A DNA stretch of 64,000 nt from Sphingomonas psychrotolerans (GTDB taxonomy: Bacteria; Pseudomonadota; Alphaproteobacteria; Sphingomonadales; Sphingomonadaceae). Under the pieces are notes generated by a model. It was not told the DNA's origin, made no database searches, and saw nothing but the letters and a program-made list of their open reading frames with translations. Where the stretch lies: positions 4,781,501 through 4,845,500 of the forward strand of contig NZ_CP024923.1 of NCBI RefSeq assembly GCF_002796605.1. Direction: 5' to 3'. Positions 1-8,394 of this stretch are shown piece after piece. The translations under genes were made by a program, and so were the position numbers. Position 1 is the stretch's first letter; every line of letters starts with the position of its first letter.

Positions 1-141
1 CGCTATGGAACCAATCCGTTCTGGCACTCGACTTTCATACGCGAGAATCTGGAGTATCTGATCCGCCAGGCCAATGCCTATGCAAGTGCGCGCGGCCTGC
101 CGCTCTACGAGCAAGGCGCAATCGAGCGCGCGATCGCTTGA
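1..141 (+). CDS. 3' end of an unidentified gene (46 codons visible)
   Basis: An open frame enters from the left edge and stops with TGA at 139-141. The visible C-terminus begins RYGTNPFWHSTF and ends ERAIA. I do not recognise the family from this tail. It is convergent with the leftward capsule operon, and only 6 bases separate the two stop codons, so it marks the downstream boundary of that operon. Codon use looks the same as in its neighbours. Confidence 0.6.
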   Translation, partial: RYGTNPFWHSTFIRENLEYLIRQANAYASARGLPLYEQGAIERAIA

Positions 142-147
142 TGCCGG

Positions 148-1371
148 TCAGTTCGCCGTGGGAGATGCCGGCCGGCCGAGCATAACGAAGCGCGCGCGCG
201 CTTCCGGCGAGGTGACGAAGATCGAAACGAGTTCGTCCACGGTCATCCCCGTTTGCAGGAGCTGGCTGAAATAGGAAAAGCCATCCGGGTCAGGCGTTCG
301 CCCGAGGATCAGCCGGTAGCAGTTCGACAGATCGTCGAGCGTCGCGCATTCGTTCACGGGGACGGCCGACGCCGGAAGGGCCTTGGCGGGCTGTGGTGGA
401 AAAGCGGGCGGGTCGCCGTCGAGGGACGATGCCGTGGCGAGACGAAGCCGTGGGAAGCCGAGGTCGCAATACCAGAAGACCCCTTCGGCAACGAGCGAGA
501 GCTCGATCTCGACATCGTCTTCCGCATTTGAGGGTGGTGCGGCGAATCTGATGAAGAATCCTGCCGAGGCGCCTGGTGCCAATACCGCCTGTGTCGGCAT
601 CGCGCGCGCTTCGATCGTCCATGCCGCGGTCCGACCGGTCCGGGCCCGTGCGCCGATCAGCAGGCGGTCGGGCTGGCGACGTCCGAAGTGGAGGGGCGCC
701 TCGCCGGTGTTGGCGATCCGGCCGTGCAGGTGCAATTCGCCGGATACGGAGCGTTGGACTGAATCGGCAAGCTCGATCCCATAGCCGTGCCGTCGATGCC
801 AGTCGGCGATCGACCCCGACAGGTCGGGCAGCGGCAGGCCATCGATCATCGCGCCGAGGATATCCGCCATCGTGCCCGACTGGCGCAATGCGATCGGCAG
901 CGCCGCGCCGGGCAAGGGCATTCGATGCAGGTCGAGCGTCGCGACCTGTGCAAGCCATCCGACCGCTTGTTCGCTTGTGGTGATTGCGATCCCCGCGGCG
1001 CGCGCGCGCGTTTCGAGAACCCTGTGGTCGCGCGGTTCGACAGGCGCGACCAGCAGAAGCGCGGCCCCCAGCTCCGCCGCCAGCGCAGCCGCAATATTCG
1101 CGTTTGCACCGTGACCGATCATCAGCACCCGCGCTTGTTCCGGCACGCGGGCCCGAAGCAGTTCGGCCATCGCGGCCGGATCGATCGCCGCTGTATCCGG
1201 CGCCACGATCGCCACCCGGCAATCCGGCCGTTTGCCGATATGGTCGGCAACCGGGCCCGAGAATCCGGCGCGAACATCGTCGTCGGCGAACAGAATTACG
1301 AACGCCGCTTCGCCGTCGCCGCGGACGATCGACGCGACATCGGCACTGCCTGCGGCAGGCGTCGACCTCAT
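148..1371 (-). CDS. DUF4214-domain protein at the end of the capsule operon
   Basis: About 407 residues. The ATG at 1371 overlaps the stop of the upstream glycosyltransferase gene by 4 bases (ATGA), which fixes the start. The frame stays open further upstream but only as a shadow. Residues of roughly 10-160 look like an alpha/beta fold with a GHGANANIAAALAAELGAA helix. The middle looks like a beta-sandwich. The C-terminal 60 residues match the DUF4214 pattern (NCYRLILGRTPDPDGFSYF, then SPEARARF), a module often found in secreted, matrix-associated or glycosyltransferase-linked proteins. No signal peptide is seen. As the last gene of a capsule operon it probably serves polysaccharide assembly, but the exact role is unknown. 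Confidence 0.8.
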   Translation of the reverse strand: MRSTPAAGSADVASIVRGDGEAAFVILFADDDVRAGFSGPVADHIGKRPDCRVAIVAPDTAAIDPAAMAELLRARVPEQARVLMIGHGANANIAAALAAELGAALLLVAPVEPRDHRVLETRARAAGIAITTSEQAVGWLAQVATLDLHRMPLPGAALPIALRQSGTMADILGAMIDGLPLPDLSGSIADWHRRHGYGIELADSVQRSVSGELHLHGRIANTGEAPLHFGRRQPDRLLIGARARTGRTAAWTIEARAMPTQAVLAPGASAGFFIRFAAPPSNAEDDVEIELSLVAEGVFWYCDLGFPRLRLATASSLDGDPPAFPPQPAKALPASAVPVNECATLDDLSNCYRLILGRTPDPDGFSYFSQLLQTGMTVDELVSIFVTSPEARARFVMLGRPASPTAN

Positions 1372-3836
1372 CGGGGCTGGTTCGCCCCCGCCGAACCGGG
1401 ACCGGGCCGGCCGAATGCGAGGTCGCTCAGCGTTCCGAGCGTAAGAGCCTCGATGAAGTCGAACCGGGCCTGGCGATCGTCCGCGGCACACAGGAAGAAT
1501 CCCGCGACGCCGACCGAGACTTTCCGCGGGTCCCCTCCGGAGGTTATTTCGGCAAGGTCGGCGCTCGTATTGCCGTTGACTTCCAACCGTATGATTCCGG
1601 TCGGATCCGGTGTCACCGTCATGGTGATCCATTTGAACTCGCCGGGCTTCAACACTCCTTCGACGCGCGTCGCCTGGTCCGACGTATCGACCGCGAAGCG
1701 CACCTCGCGTCCCGGGATTCCATGCAGTTGCAGGCATAGCCGGATCGCCAGACCGGGAGCGCCGGTGCCGATCTCCAGCCGTCCGCCGTGCGACTTGGTC
1801 CAGCAGCCCCAATCGTCGAGGCCCCACCAGCCGTCTCCGGCGCGGAATATCTCGGCCGAGCGCATGCCGGGCCAGATGGTGGTGGCATAGTTGCGCACCA
1901 GCGGATGCCACGCCCCCAGCCTTGCGACCGGTACGTCGGCCTGCACCTGAGGTTCGTCGCCGCGCCAGCGCAGGGCGGCCGCTGCCATGTCGGTCGCGAT
2001 GTCGCTCCACGCACGCGGCCGAAATCCGGCGGCGATCTTTTGCTGCAATGCTTCGCGGTAACCGTCCTCGCGGATCAGCCGCTCCAGCGCGGTGGCGAAC
2101 GCTTCGACATCGCCTGAACGAAAATAGACTGCGTGATCGCCGCCCGCTTCAGGCAGCGAGGAGGCGTCCGAGATCAACGCCACCTTGCCGTGGCACAACG
2201 CTTCGGTCACCGGCAGGCCCCAGCCTTCGTATCGGCTCGGATAGATGGTGAAGAGGCAGGTCCGGTACAGCAGCGTGAGCTCGGCGTCCGACAGACCCGA
2301 CAGCATCACCACGTGCTCGCGCAACCCCGCATGGCTATCGAGCCGCGCATAGACTGCGTCGTTGAGCCAGCCGCGATTGCCGACGCACACCAGTTTGGGG
2401 ACCGCGCCGGCACCGTAACGCTTCAGCAGCGTGACCCAGGCCTCGAAAGCGACGAGGTGGTTCTTTCGCGATTCGATGGTCGAGACGAACAGCACGAAGC
2501 CGTTCGGCTTCAATCCCCAGTGCGACAGCTGGCGCGGGTGCGCGGGGACCAGGTCCGGCTTGCGGCAATCGGCATCGAGACGAACCACTGCGATGTCGAC
2601 CGGATCGATTTCGTGGCCCAGCATCGAAGCGACGTGCAAAAGGTCGGTTCTGGTCGATTCCGAATTCACGAGGAAATGGTCGGCATGCTCGAAGGCACCG
2701 ACCGCCCAGCTCACGAAATCCTGCGTAAGCTCCTTGACGCAATGCTCGGCGGCCATAACCGGGATGAGGTCATGGACGAAGGGGACATAGCGCACGCCGC
2801 GGAGCGCCTTGGCCTGCCGGACGAAGAGAAAGTAATTCTGCAGCCACCACGAGGTGCCGAGATTGATCAGATAGGCGCCGCGCGGCATCTCGATCGGCTC
2901 GGACGTAGCAAGCCGCAAGTGCAGTCTCGCCAGTGCGCCGATCCATTCGGGTGCGCCGCGATCATTGCCGGCAAGGCTGAGCCTGGCAAGCGAATGGAAG
3001 CTGGCGGCGGGTATCTCGAGCCAGTCGTCCCGCGATTCGATGAACGCGCAAATCTGCACGTCGAAATCGCCCAGAGCGAGCGCAGCGCCGATCGTTTCGA
3101 TCTGGACGCGCTGGATGCCGGTGGGAAGTCGGGCGTTGCGGAAATAAGAGATCAGATCCGAGACGTCGAAGACGAGGACCGGCCGATCCTGGGCGTCCGG
3201 GCCTGGAGCGGCCGGGCTGGATGACCGCACGCTCCGGACGAGACCGGACAGCGCCTCTACCCGCAGCCGCGCGGCGCCGCGGGTCTCCTCGAGCAGCCGG
3301 GGAAGCAGCGCCTCGATCTGCCGCAGCGCCTCCGCCGCCTCCCCCGGGGCCGGCGCGGCGTCGGGTTCCGCTTCCTCGCGGCCGATCAGCGCAAGCAACT
3401 CACGCATCTGTGCACCGTCGCCACTGTCGAGCAGATACGCCATTTCCTGCAACACGTCCGGATTGTCGGGAGCGTGCTTGAGTGCGCGCATATAGTTCCG
3501 GTTCGCAGCCGCGCGATCGCCGCGTTGCTTGTGGAGATGCCCCAGGTGCAACCACGGCTCGGCCTCTGCAGGCGCGGATTCCGCGGCCGTACGATAGGCG
3601 GTCTCCGCCGCGCCGAAATCCGCCTGTTCCTTGAGCGCGTGGCCGAGCTGGACCCAGATGTGCGTCAGCGACGGATCGGTCTCGAGCGCGGAGCGGTACG
3701 CAGCCGCGGCGGCTTGCCAGTTCCTTTCGTCGCGGGCCTGATTGCCGAGCGCGATCGTCCGGTGCATCTGCGGCGTGACCGCGACGCCGGCCGAGCGGCG
3801 AAGCTTGAGCGGAAGGTTCATCAGCAGGTCGGTCAT
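1368..3836 (-). CDS. TPR-GT4 glycosyltransferase with extra C-terminal domain
   Basis: About 822 residues. The ATG at 3836 shares one base with the kpsE stop (TGATG); a GTG one codon upstream is possible. Residues 25-150 hold three or more TPR units (for example HIWVQLGHALKEQADFGAA). Residues about 220-640 form a GT4 enzyme: VFDVSDLISYF, LPTGIQRVQIE, VPFVHDLIPV, VSTIESRKNHL and the donor-site region YPSRYEGWGLPVTEAL. The last 170 residues form a separate, probably beta-rich domain with GDGWWGLDDWGCW. It would add a sugar to the capsule chain or linker at the cytoplasmic face. TPRs suggest docking to the Kps machinery. The acceptor and sugar cannot be told from sequence. Confidence 0.88.
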   Translation of the reverse strand: MTDLLMNLPLKLRRSAGVAVTPQMHRTIALGNQARDERNWQAAAAAYRSALETDPSLTHIWVQLGHALKEQADFGAAETAYRTAAESAPAEAEPWLHLGHLHKQRGDRAAANRNYMRALKHAPDNPDVLQEMAYLLDSGDGAQMRELLALIGREEAEPDAAPAPGEAAEALRQIEALLPRLLEETRGAARLRVEALSGLVRSVRSSSPAAPGPDAQDRPVLVFDVSDLISYFRNARLPTGIQRVQIETIGAALALGDFDVQICAFIESRDDWLEIPAASFHSLARLSLAGNDRGAPEWIGALARLHLRLATSEPIEMPRGAYLINLGTSWWLQNYFLFVRQAKALRGVRYVPFVHDLIPVMAAEHCVKELTQDFVSWAVGAFEHADHFLVNSESTRTDLLHVASMLGHEIDPVDIAVVRLDADCRKPDLVPAHPRQLSHWGLKPNGFVLFVSTIESRKNHLVAFEAWVTLLKRYGAGAVPKLVCVGNRGWLNDAVYARLDSHAGLREHVVMLSGLSDAELTLLYRTCLFTIYPSRYEGWGLPVTEALCHGKVALISDASSLPEAGGDHAVYFRSGDVEAFATALERLIREDGYREALQQKIAAGFRPRAWSDIATDMAAAALRWRGDEPQVQADVPVARLGAWHPLVRNYATTIWPGMRSAEIFRAGDGWWGLDDWGCWTKSHGGRLEIGTGAPGLAIRLCLQLHGIPGREVRFAVDTSDQATRVEGVLKPGEFKWITMTVTPDPTGIIRLEVNGNTSADLAEITSGGDPRKVSVGVAGFFLCAADDRQARFDFIEALTLGTLSDLAFGRPGPGSAGANQPR

Positions 3837-5080
3837 CACGCGGCGTGTTCCTTGATGCCTGCAAGGATCAGCCAGCCGATCGCATAGGTCAGCAACAGCG
3901 CGAAAAAGACAGTGGCGACCAGCTTGAGGCGCTTCGGATACAGGGCTTTGCCGGGCAGGTTGGGCTCCACGACCCGGACGAGGAAGAGTTGCTGGCGCAC
4001 GGCCTGCTCGCGCGCGGCGTCGAGTGCCGCTGTCGCAGCCTCGAAACGCTTGGCGGCGAATGCCTGGCGGAGCCGCAAGGTTTCGAACTGGCCGAGTCCC
4101 GCCGCCGTCGCACGATGCGAGCCGGTGAGGCTGCCTTCTGCCGCTGCTACCTGTTGTTCGAGCCCGCGGACCCGTGCTGCCATGGTGACATATTGCGGAC
4201 TGTCGCGGCGGAGCGCGCTCGCCATGCTGGAAAGCCGCGCGCGCGCCTGTGCAAGCTCCGCCTGCATTTGCGTCACCATGGTGATGCGCGCGGTGCTGGT
4301 GCGCTCGGGATCGATGTCCCGGCCCGACTGGCGGAAGCCGGTCAACGCGGTCTGGGTTTCGCCGACTCCCCGCTCGGCGGTCATCAGCGATTCCCGCGCG
4401 CCGGTGAGCCGGTTCTCCAGAAGCCGCTTGTTGAATTCATTGACCCGCTGTTCGCCGATCTTGAGCAATTCCTGGGCGACCCGCTCGGCATCCGCCGGCC
4501 GGAACGCGCGTACGCTGATCCGGGTGATGCCGGTCTCACGCCCGACATCGACATTCACCATCTCGCGATAATAGCGCAGCAGCGTTTCCGGCGGGGCATC
4601 GCGCTCGAGCCGCGAGAAAATATCCGCTTCCGGCCGAAGGAAAATCGACGCGAGCCCCACGCTTCGCTGCAGGTTCGCGACGGCATCATGCGACAGGAGA
4701 TAATCGACGACGGTCTGGTTGTCGGCCGCGGTCGGGTTGGTTTCGAGGCCCAGCAACTGCCCGAGGCCCGAGCCGGCGGACCCGCTCTGGCCCGATGTCC
4801 GGACGACGAAATGCGTCTCCGATTCATACTGGTTGGCGATCACGCAATATTGGAAGATCGCGACCAACGCCGTCGGCAGCAGCACCACCAGCGCAAGATT
4901 CCGAAGCCAGCCGAGCCGCCTGCGACCTGGGTCGGAGGCGCCCGGCGGATATTGTTCCAGTCGATGCGGGTGAGGTTCGTCTTGCTGCCGCGCGCGGGAG
5001 ACGGGCTCCGGCGCCGGCTGTGCCTGCAGCTCCACGAAATCGGGTTCGGGCTCGGGCGGATGAAGGGGGACAGTTGCCAT
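3836..5080 (-). CDS. kpsE: Capsule export inner-membrane protein, KpsE/CtrB/BexC family
   Basis: 414 residues with an ATG start. A proline-rich cytoplasmic N-terminus is followed by a membrane segment at about 60-80 (LALVVLLPTALVAIFQY), the typical YESETHFVVR stretch, a long periplasmic coiled-coil-rich region, and a second membrane segment at about 388-408 just before the C-terminus. This two-TM layout and the VEPNLPGKALYPKRL sequence before TM2 are characteristic of the polysaccharide co-polymerase/adaptor that links the ABC exporter to the outer-membrane channel in group 2 capsule systems. It lies 4 bases downstream of kpsM and overlaps the next gene by 1 base. The partner outer-membrane exporter is not in this window. 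Confidence 0.92.
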   Translation of the reverse strand: MATVPLHPPEPEPDFVELQAQPAPEPVSRARQQDEPHPHRLEQYPPGASDPGRRRLGWLRNLALVVLLPTALVAIFQYCVIANQYESETHFVVRTSGQSGSAGSGLGQLLGLETNPTAADNQTVVDYLLSHDAVANLQRSVGLASIFLRPEADIFSRLERDAPPETLLRYYREMVNVDVGRETGITRISVRAFRPADAERVAQELLKIGEQRVNEFNKRLLENRLTGARESLMTAERGVGETQTALTGFRQSGRDIDPERTSTARITMVTQMQAELAQARARLSSMASALRRDSPQYVTMAARVRGLEQQVAAAEGSLTGSHRATAAGLGQFETLRLRQAFAAKRFEAATAALDAAREQAVRQQLFLVRVVEPNLPGKALYPKRLKLVATVFFALLLTYAIGWLILAGIKEHAA

Positions 5081-5084
5081 CGGA

Positions 5085-5894
5085 TCAACTCAGATGCACG
5101 TGTTTGCGGACGATGCGGAGCGAGACCAGGCCCAGAAAGGTGAGGCCCAGACACCAGAAGGTGACGTACATCACGTCGAAATAGGGACTCCGCACCGATG
5201 CGAATTGGCCGGTGTGAAACATTTCGAAGATCTGATTGAGCGGGAACCAGTACAGCATGCCGCGATAGGGTTCCGGTACCCACGCGAGCAGGAAGAACGT
5301 TCCCGAGATCGGCATGGCGAGATAGGTCAAGGGATGGACGAACTTGCCCACCGCCTTGCTGAAATAGGAGGCGGCGCAGATCGGCATCGACAGCGCGAAG
5401 GAAAACCAGACCATATAGCCGAAGCCGGCAAGCATTACGAGCGGAGACGCCGGCACGCCGCCATAGCCCAGGGTCCAGGACAGGCCGAGCAGCACGACGA
5501 GCGCGAGCAATGTCGATGCGGCCTCGAGCAGCGCGCGGGCGACCAGCATGTCGAAGATCGTCACCATGCGGTGAAACAGCAGGGGCTTGTTGGCTTCGAG
5601 CGTCGACTCGGCGCGCCCGATCACCGACCGGAACACCATGAACATGCAATAGCCGCCGAGCGCGAACGGAATGGGCAGCAGGTCTTCCCCGCCATGCGCG
5701 CCGGCATTCCCGTGCAGTACCGCCACCGAAGTGGCGAGGAGCATCGGTTCGACGAGCAGCCACGCATAGCCGATATTCTCGCGTCCATAGCGTGTGTGCA
5801 GCTCGCGCATGATCAGCGCTCCCACCACCGAGCGCTGGACGTCGAGGCCATCGAGATAGTGCGCCAGGCCGCCAAAGGCGTTCCGCGCAATCAC
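5085..5894 (-). CDS. kpsM: Capsule polysaccharide ABC transporter permease
   Basis: About 269 residues from a GTG at 5894 that overlaps the upstream stop as GTGA. The frame is open 17 codons further, but that part lies inside the upstream gene and is arginine-rich, so I chose the overlap start. The family N-terminal signature QRSVVGALIMRELHTRYG is followed by about six hydrophobic segments, matching ABC-2 type permeases of the KpsM/BexB group (usually about 260 residues). It would form the membrane pore for lipid-linked capsule. Its ATPase partner, KpsT, normally adjacent, is absent from this operon and must be encoded elsewhere. Confidence 0.9.
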   Translation of the reverse strand: MIARNAFGGLAHYLDGLDVQRSVVGALIMRELHTRYGRENIGYAWLLVEPMLLATSVAVLHGNAGAHGGEDLLPIPFALGGYCMFMVFRSVIGRAESTLEANKPLLFHRMVTIFDMLVARALLEAASTLLALVVLLGLSWTLGYGGVPASPLVMLAGFGYMVWFSFALSMPICAASYFSKAVGKFVHPLTYLAMPISGTFFLLAWVPEPYRGMLYWFPLNQIFEMFHTGQFASVRSPYFDVMYVTFWCLGLTFLGLVSLRIVRKHVHLS

Positions 5895-7159
5895 GATGCG
5901 GAAGCCTCGACGAACGCGAGCACGCGATCGATATGATCGTCCCATGTCGGCAGCACTGTCTCACCGAGGCGCGCAAGCTGTGCGCGCCGTCGTGGGGAAG
6001 CGGGGTCCGCATAATCGAGGATCGCCCGACGCCAGCCCGGTCCGTCCAGCGGATCGAGATATTCGGGAACGTCGCGGCCGGCCTCGCGATGCGCGGCTAT
6101 GTCGCTCGCGATCACCGGCGTTCCTGTGGCGAGCGCTTCGATTACCGGGAGTCCGAACCCTTCTGCGAAGGAGGGCATCAGCAAAGCGGCTGCACCGGCG
6201 AGCCAGCCCGTCAGCGCCTGATCGGCAACCCGTCCGAGTTCGCGGACGTGCGGGCGAAGCCGCGAGCGATCGAGCAGATTGAACACATTCTGATTTTCCC
6301 AGCCGCGCCGCCCGATGAGGACGAGCTTGGGGATCTCGCGGTCGCCCGCATTCTCCGCGAGCTGGTGCCACAGCTGGAGCAGCAGGAGGTGATTCTTGCG
6401 CGGCTCGATCGTGCCGACGCACAGGAAATAGGGCTGGTCGATCGCTGGCGTGGCCGGCGCCGGGGGCCGGGGCGTGACGGCCCCGAACGGCGCCACGGCG
6501 AGCTTCGGCACGGACTGGCCGACTGCACCCAAATAAGCTGCGAACGCGTCCGCGGTCGCGCTGGAGTTGGCGATCACGCCGTGTGCGTGGCGTGCTACGC
6601 TGACCATCCGCCGGGCGTGGCGGCGCGGGGCGTCGGCACGGGCGAATGCCGGGTGGGTGAGGGGTATCAGGTCGTGGACGAGACATACCAGCCGGGCATT
6701 CTCGCGCCGCAGACGCGCCGCGACACGCTGTTCGTCTTCGAGCGCGCTGGGCGAGACATGCAGCACGATCCGCGTGCGGATCGCCGGCGTCACCGGCTGT
6801 GGCCACAAACCGGCAAGCGATGCGAGGAGATGCCGCCATGCGGCGCGCGCGGTTTCGTCTCCACCGGTCTCGCTCCAGCGCAATTCGGTCGCATCGAGAA
6901 AGCGCAGAACCGCGGCGGGCGTGAGCCGGCCATACCCACCCAGCGGATGCGTTGCGGCGAACTGAAGTCGTTCCGGCACGCGGGCCAGCAATGCGCGGGC
7001 ATAAAGCAGCTCGATGCGATCGATTCCCGTCGGAGTCGCGTGACGCACTCGCGACAGGAGGCGAGTGAGATCGAGCACGATCTCGGGCCCGGTCGCCGCC
7101 TGGGGAGACGCCTTGATCCGAAAGGTCGATGCGTCGTGAAGGAGGCGTTCCGGCTTCAC
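5891..7159 (-). CDS. GT4 glycosyltransferase of the capsule operon
   Basis: About 422 residues from a GTG at 7159 that overlaps the kpsS stop as GTGA. The sequence has VLDLTRLLSRV and TPTGIDRIELLYA near the N-terminus, LVCLVHDLIPLTHP, VGTIEPRKNHLLLLQLW and MPSFAEGFGLPVIEALATG, which are GT4/GT-B donor-site features. It resembles the glycosyltransferase half of the TPR protein downstream, including the PTGI(Q/D)R motif, so the two are probably distant paralogues acting on successive sugars. It is cytoplasmic, and its substrate is not predictable. Confidence 0.87.
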   Translation of the reverse strand: MKPERLLHDASTFRIKASPQAATGPEIVLDLTRLLSRVRHATPTGIDRIELLYARALLARVPERLQFAATHPLGGYGRLTPAAVLRFLDATELRWSETGGDETARAAWRHLLASLAGLWPQPVTPAIRTRIVLHVSPSALEDEQRVAARLRRENARLVCLVHDLIPLTHPAFARADAPRRHARRMVSVARHAHGVIANSSATADAFAAYLGAVGQSVPKLAVAPFGAVTPRPPAPATPAIDQPYFLCVGTIEPRKNHLLLLQLWHQLAENAGDREIPKLVLIGRRGWENQNVFNLLDRSRLRPHVRELGRVADQALTGWLAGAAALLMPSFAEGFGLPVIEALATGTPVIASDIAAHREAGRDVPEYLDPLDGPGWRRAILDYADPASPRRRAQLARLGETVLPTWDDHIDRVLAFVEASAS

Positions 7160-8394
7160 GCAATCGCCTCCAGCGTGCGCGCCGATCCGGGGTGCCGCGT
7201 CGCATTTCTCGCCGCGAGCATGCGCGTGACTGCGGGCTCGATCAGCAGCGTGCGTCCTTCCAGGCTGCTGAAGCCGCCGCGAAGCAGGCAGCGATGCGCG
7301 AGCACTCTGCGGAAGGCGTGGAACAGCTCGATCTGGGGGCATCCGGGGGCTTGCCAGAAGCCATCGAGCGGCCCCCGATGCGCGATGCCGGGGACGTCAT
7401 AGACCGCGCGCCCGAGAACCTTGACCGGAACGCCCGCGGCAAGTGCGAGCGTCCCCGTGGTGCTGTTGACGGTCACCACACCCTGCGCATGGGCGACGAG
7501 TTTCGCGATGTCCGCGCATTCGAGATAACGGACTCGATCGACCATTCCGAGCGTGGTCGCCGCGTCCTCGATCAGCTTGCGCCAGTTGCGCAGGCCATTG
7601 TCGAGCGGATGGCCTTTGAACAGCAACACCGGTCCTTCCGGGGCATGCGCGGCGAACGAGCTGAGGATCTCCCGGATGGCTTTTTCCATATTGCCGAAGG
7701 CCGAATGGACGCGCAGTTGATGATCCGAGTCGAGTTGCAGGGGCACGACGAAATAAGGCGAGTCGAGCGCGCGAAGCACTGCCTTGCTTCGCCACGCGAC
7801 GAAGGGATGCCGACCAAGGCGGCGTAGCCAGCCGGCTGTCTCCGCGGTCAGCGAGGACGGGCGGTGCGACCGGAAATACCTGAACGCTGGCGACATCAGC
7901 GCGGATGCGCCGTAATAAGCGATTGCCTCGCCCGCGCGCTGGGCAAAACTGGCGGGAACCGCGGGTAGGTTTGGGATCGGCGCGAGGCCCTCCGCCATCC
8001 GGCAATAATATTCCGCGTCCTGCGGCAGCGACGAATGGCCGTTCACGCCGTTCTGCTCGAGCGTGACCCAGTCCGGACGGACATAGCCTTCTTCGAAGAC
8101 GTGCACGACGACATTACACGTGCAACCAACGGAGACCGCGGCGCGGTGCAACGGCCGGCAATCACCGAACAGCACGATATCGGTGACGGCGTGCCGTTCG
8201 ACGAGGCCAGCGAGCGCCGCCGGCCAAGTGTCCGCTCGCCCCCGGAAATCGAATGCGGTCCCGCGCCAGTCGAAGCGGTCGCCCCCATTGAAGTTGACGC
8301 GAAGAACATTGCTCCCGGCGCAGCGCAACGCCTCGCCGAGCTGCCGGAAGAAGGGCCCCGGAGGGCCCTGGAGGAAGAGAAAGGTTCGCGTCAT
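7156..8394 (-). CDS. kpsS: Capsule biosynthesis Kdo transferase KpsS-like
   Basis: 412 residues. The ATG at 8394 overlaps the kpsC stop by 4 bases. It opens with FLFLQGPPGPFFRQLG and has NFNGGDRFDW, VLFGDCRPLHR and VHVFEEGYVRPDWVTLE, the conserved blocks of the KpsS/LipB family. In group 2 capsules KpsS places the first beta-Kdo on lysophosphatidylglycerol and KpsC extends the Kdo linker, which anchors the capsule for ABC export. The conserved LLFKGHPLDNG and VTVNSTTGTLAL stretches support an intact enzyme. The pairing with kpsC is the usual arrangement. Confidence 0.93.
   Translation of the reverse strand: MTRTFLFLQGPPGPFFRQLGEALRCAGSNVLRVNFNGGDRFDWRGTAFDFRGRADTWPAALAGLVERHAVTDIVLFGDCRPLHRAAVSVGCTCNVVVHVFEEGYVRPDWVTLEQNGVNGHSSLPQDAEYYCRMAEGLAPIPNLPAVPASFAQRAGEAIAYYGASALMSPAFRYFRSHRPSSLTAETAGWLRRLGRHPFVAWRSKAVLRALDSPYFVVPLQLDSDHQLRVHSAFGNMEKAIREILSSFAAHAPEGPVLLFKGHPLDNGLRNWRKLIEDAATTLGMVDRVRYLECADIAKLVAHAQGVVTVNSTTGTLALAAGVPVKVLGRAVYDVPGIAHRGPLDGFWQAPGCPQIELFHAFRRVLAHRCLLRGGFSSLEGRTLLIEPAVTRMLAARNATRHPGSARTLEAIA

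Noticed and set aside
148..2010. 620-codon minus-strand frame covering the DUF4214 gene and beyond
   Set aside because: The part above 1371 is a shadow of the TPR-GT4 gene: arginine-rich and without domains. Only the portion from the overlap ATG is a gene.
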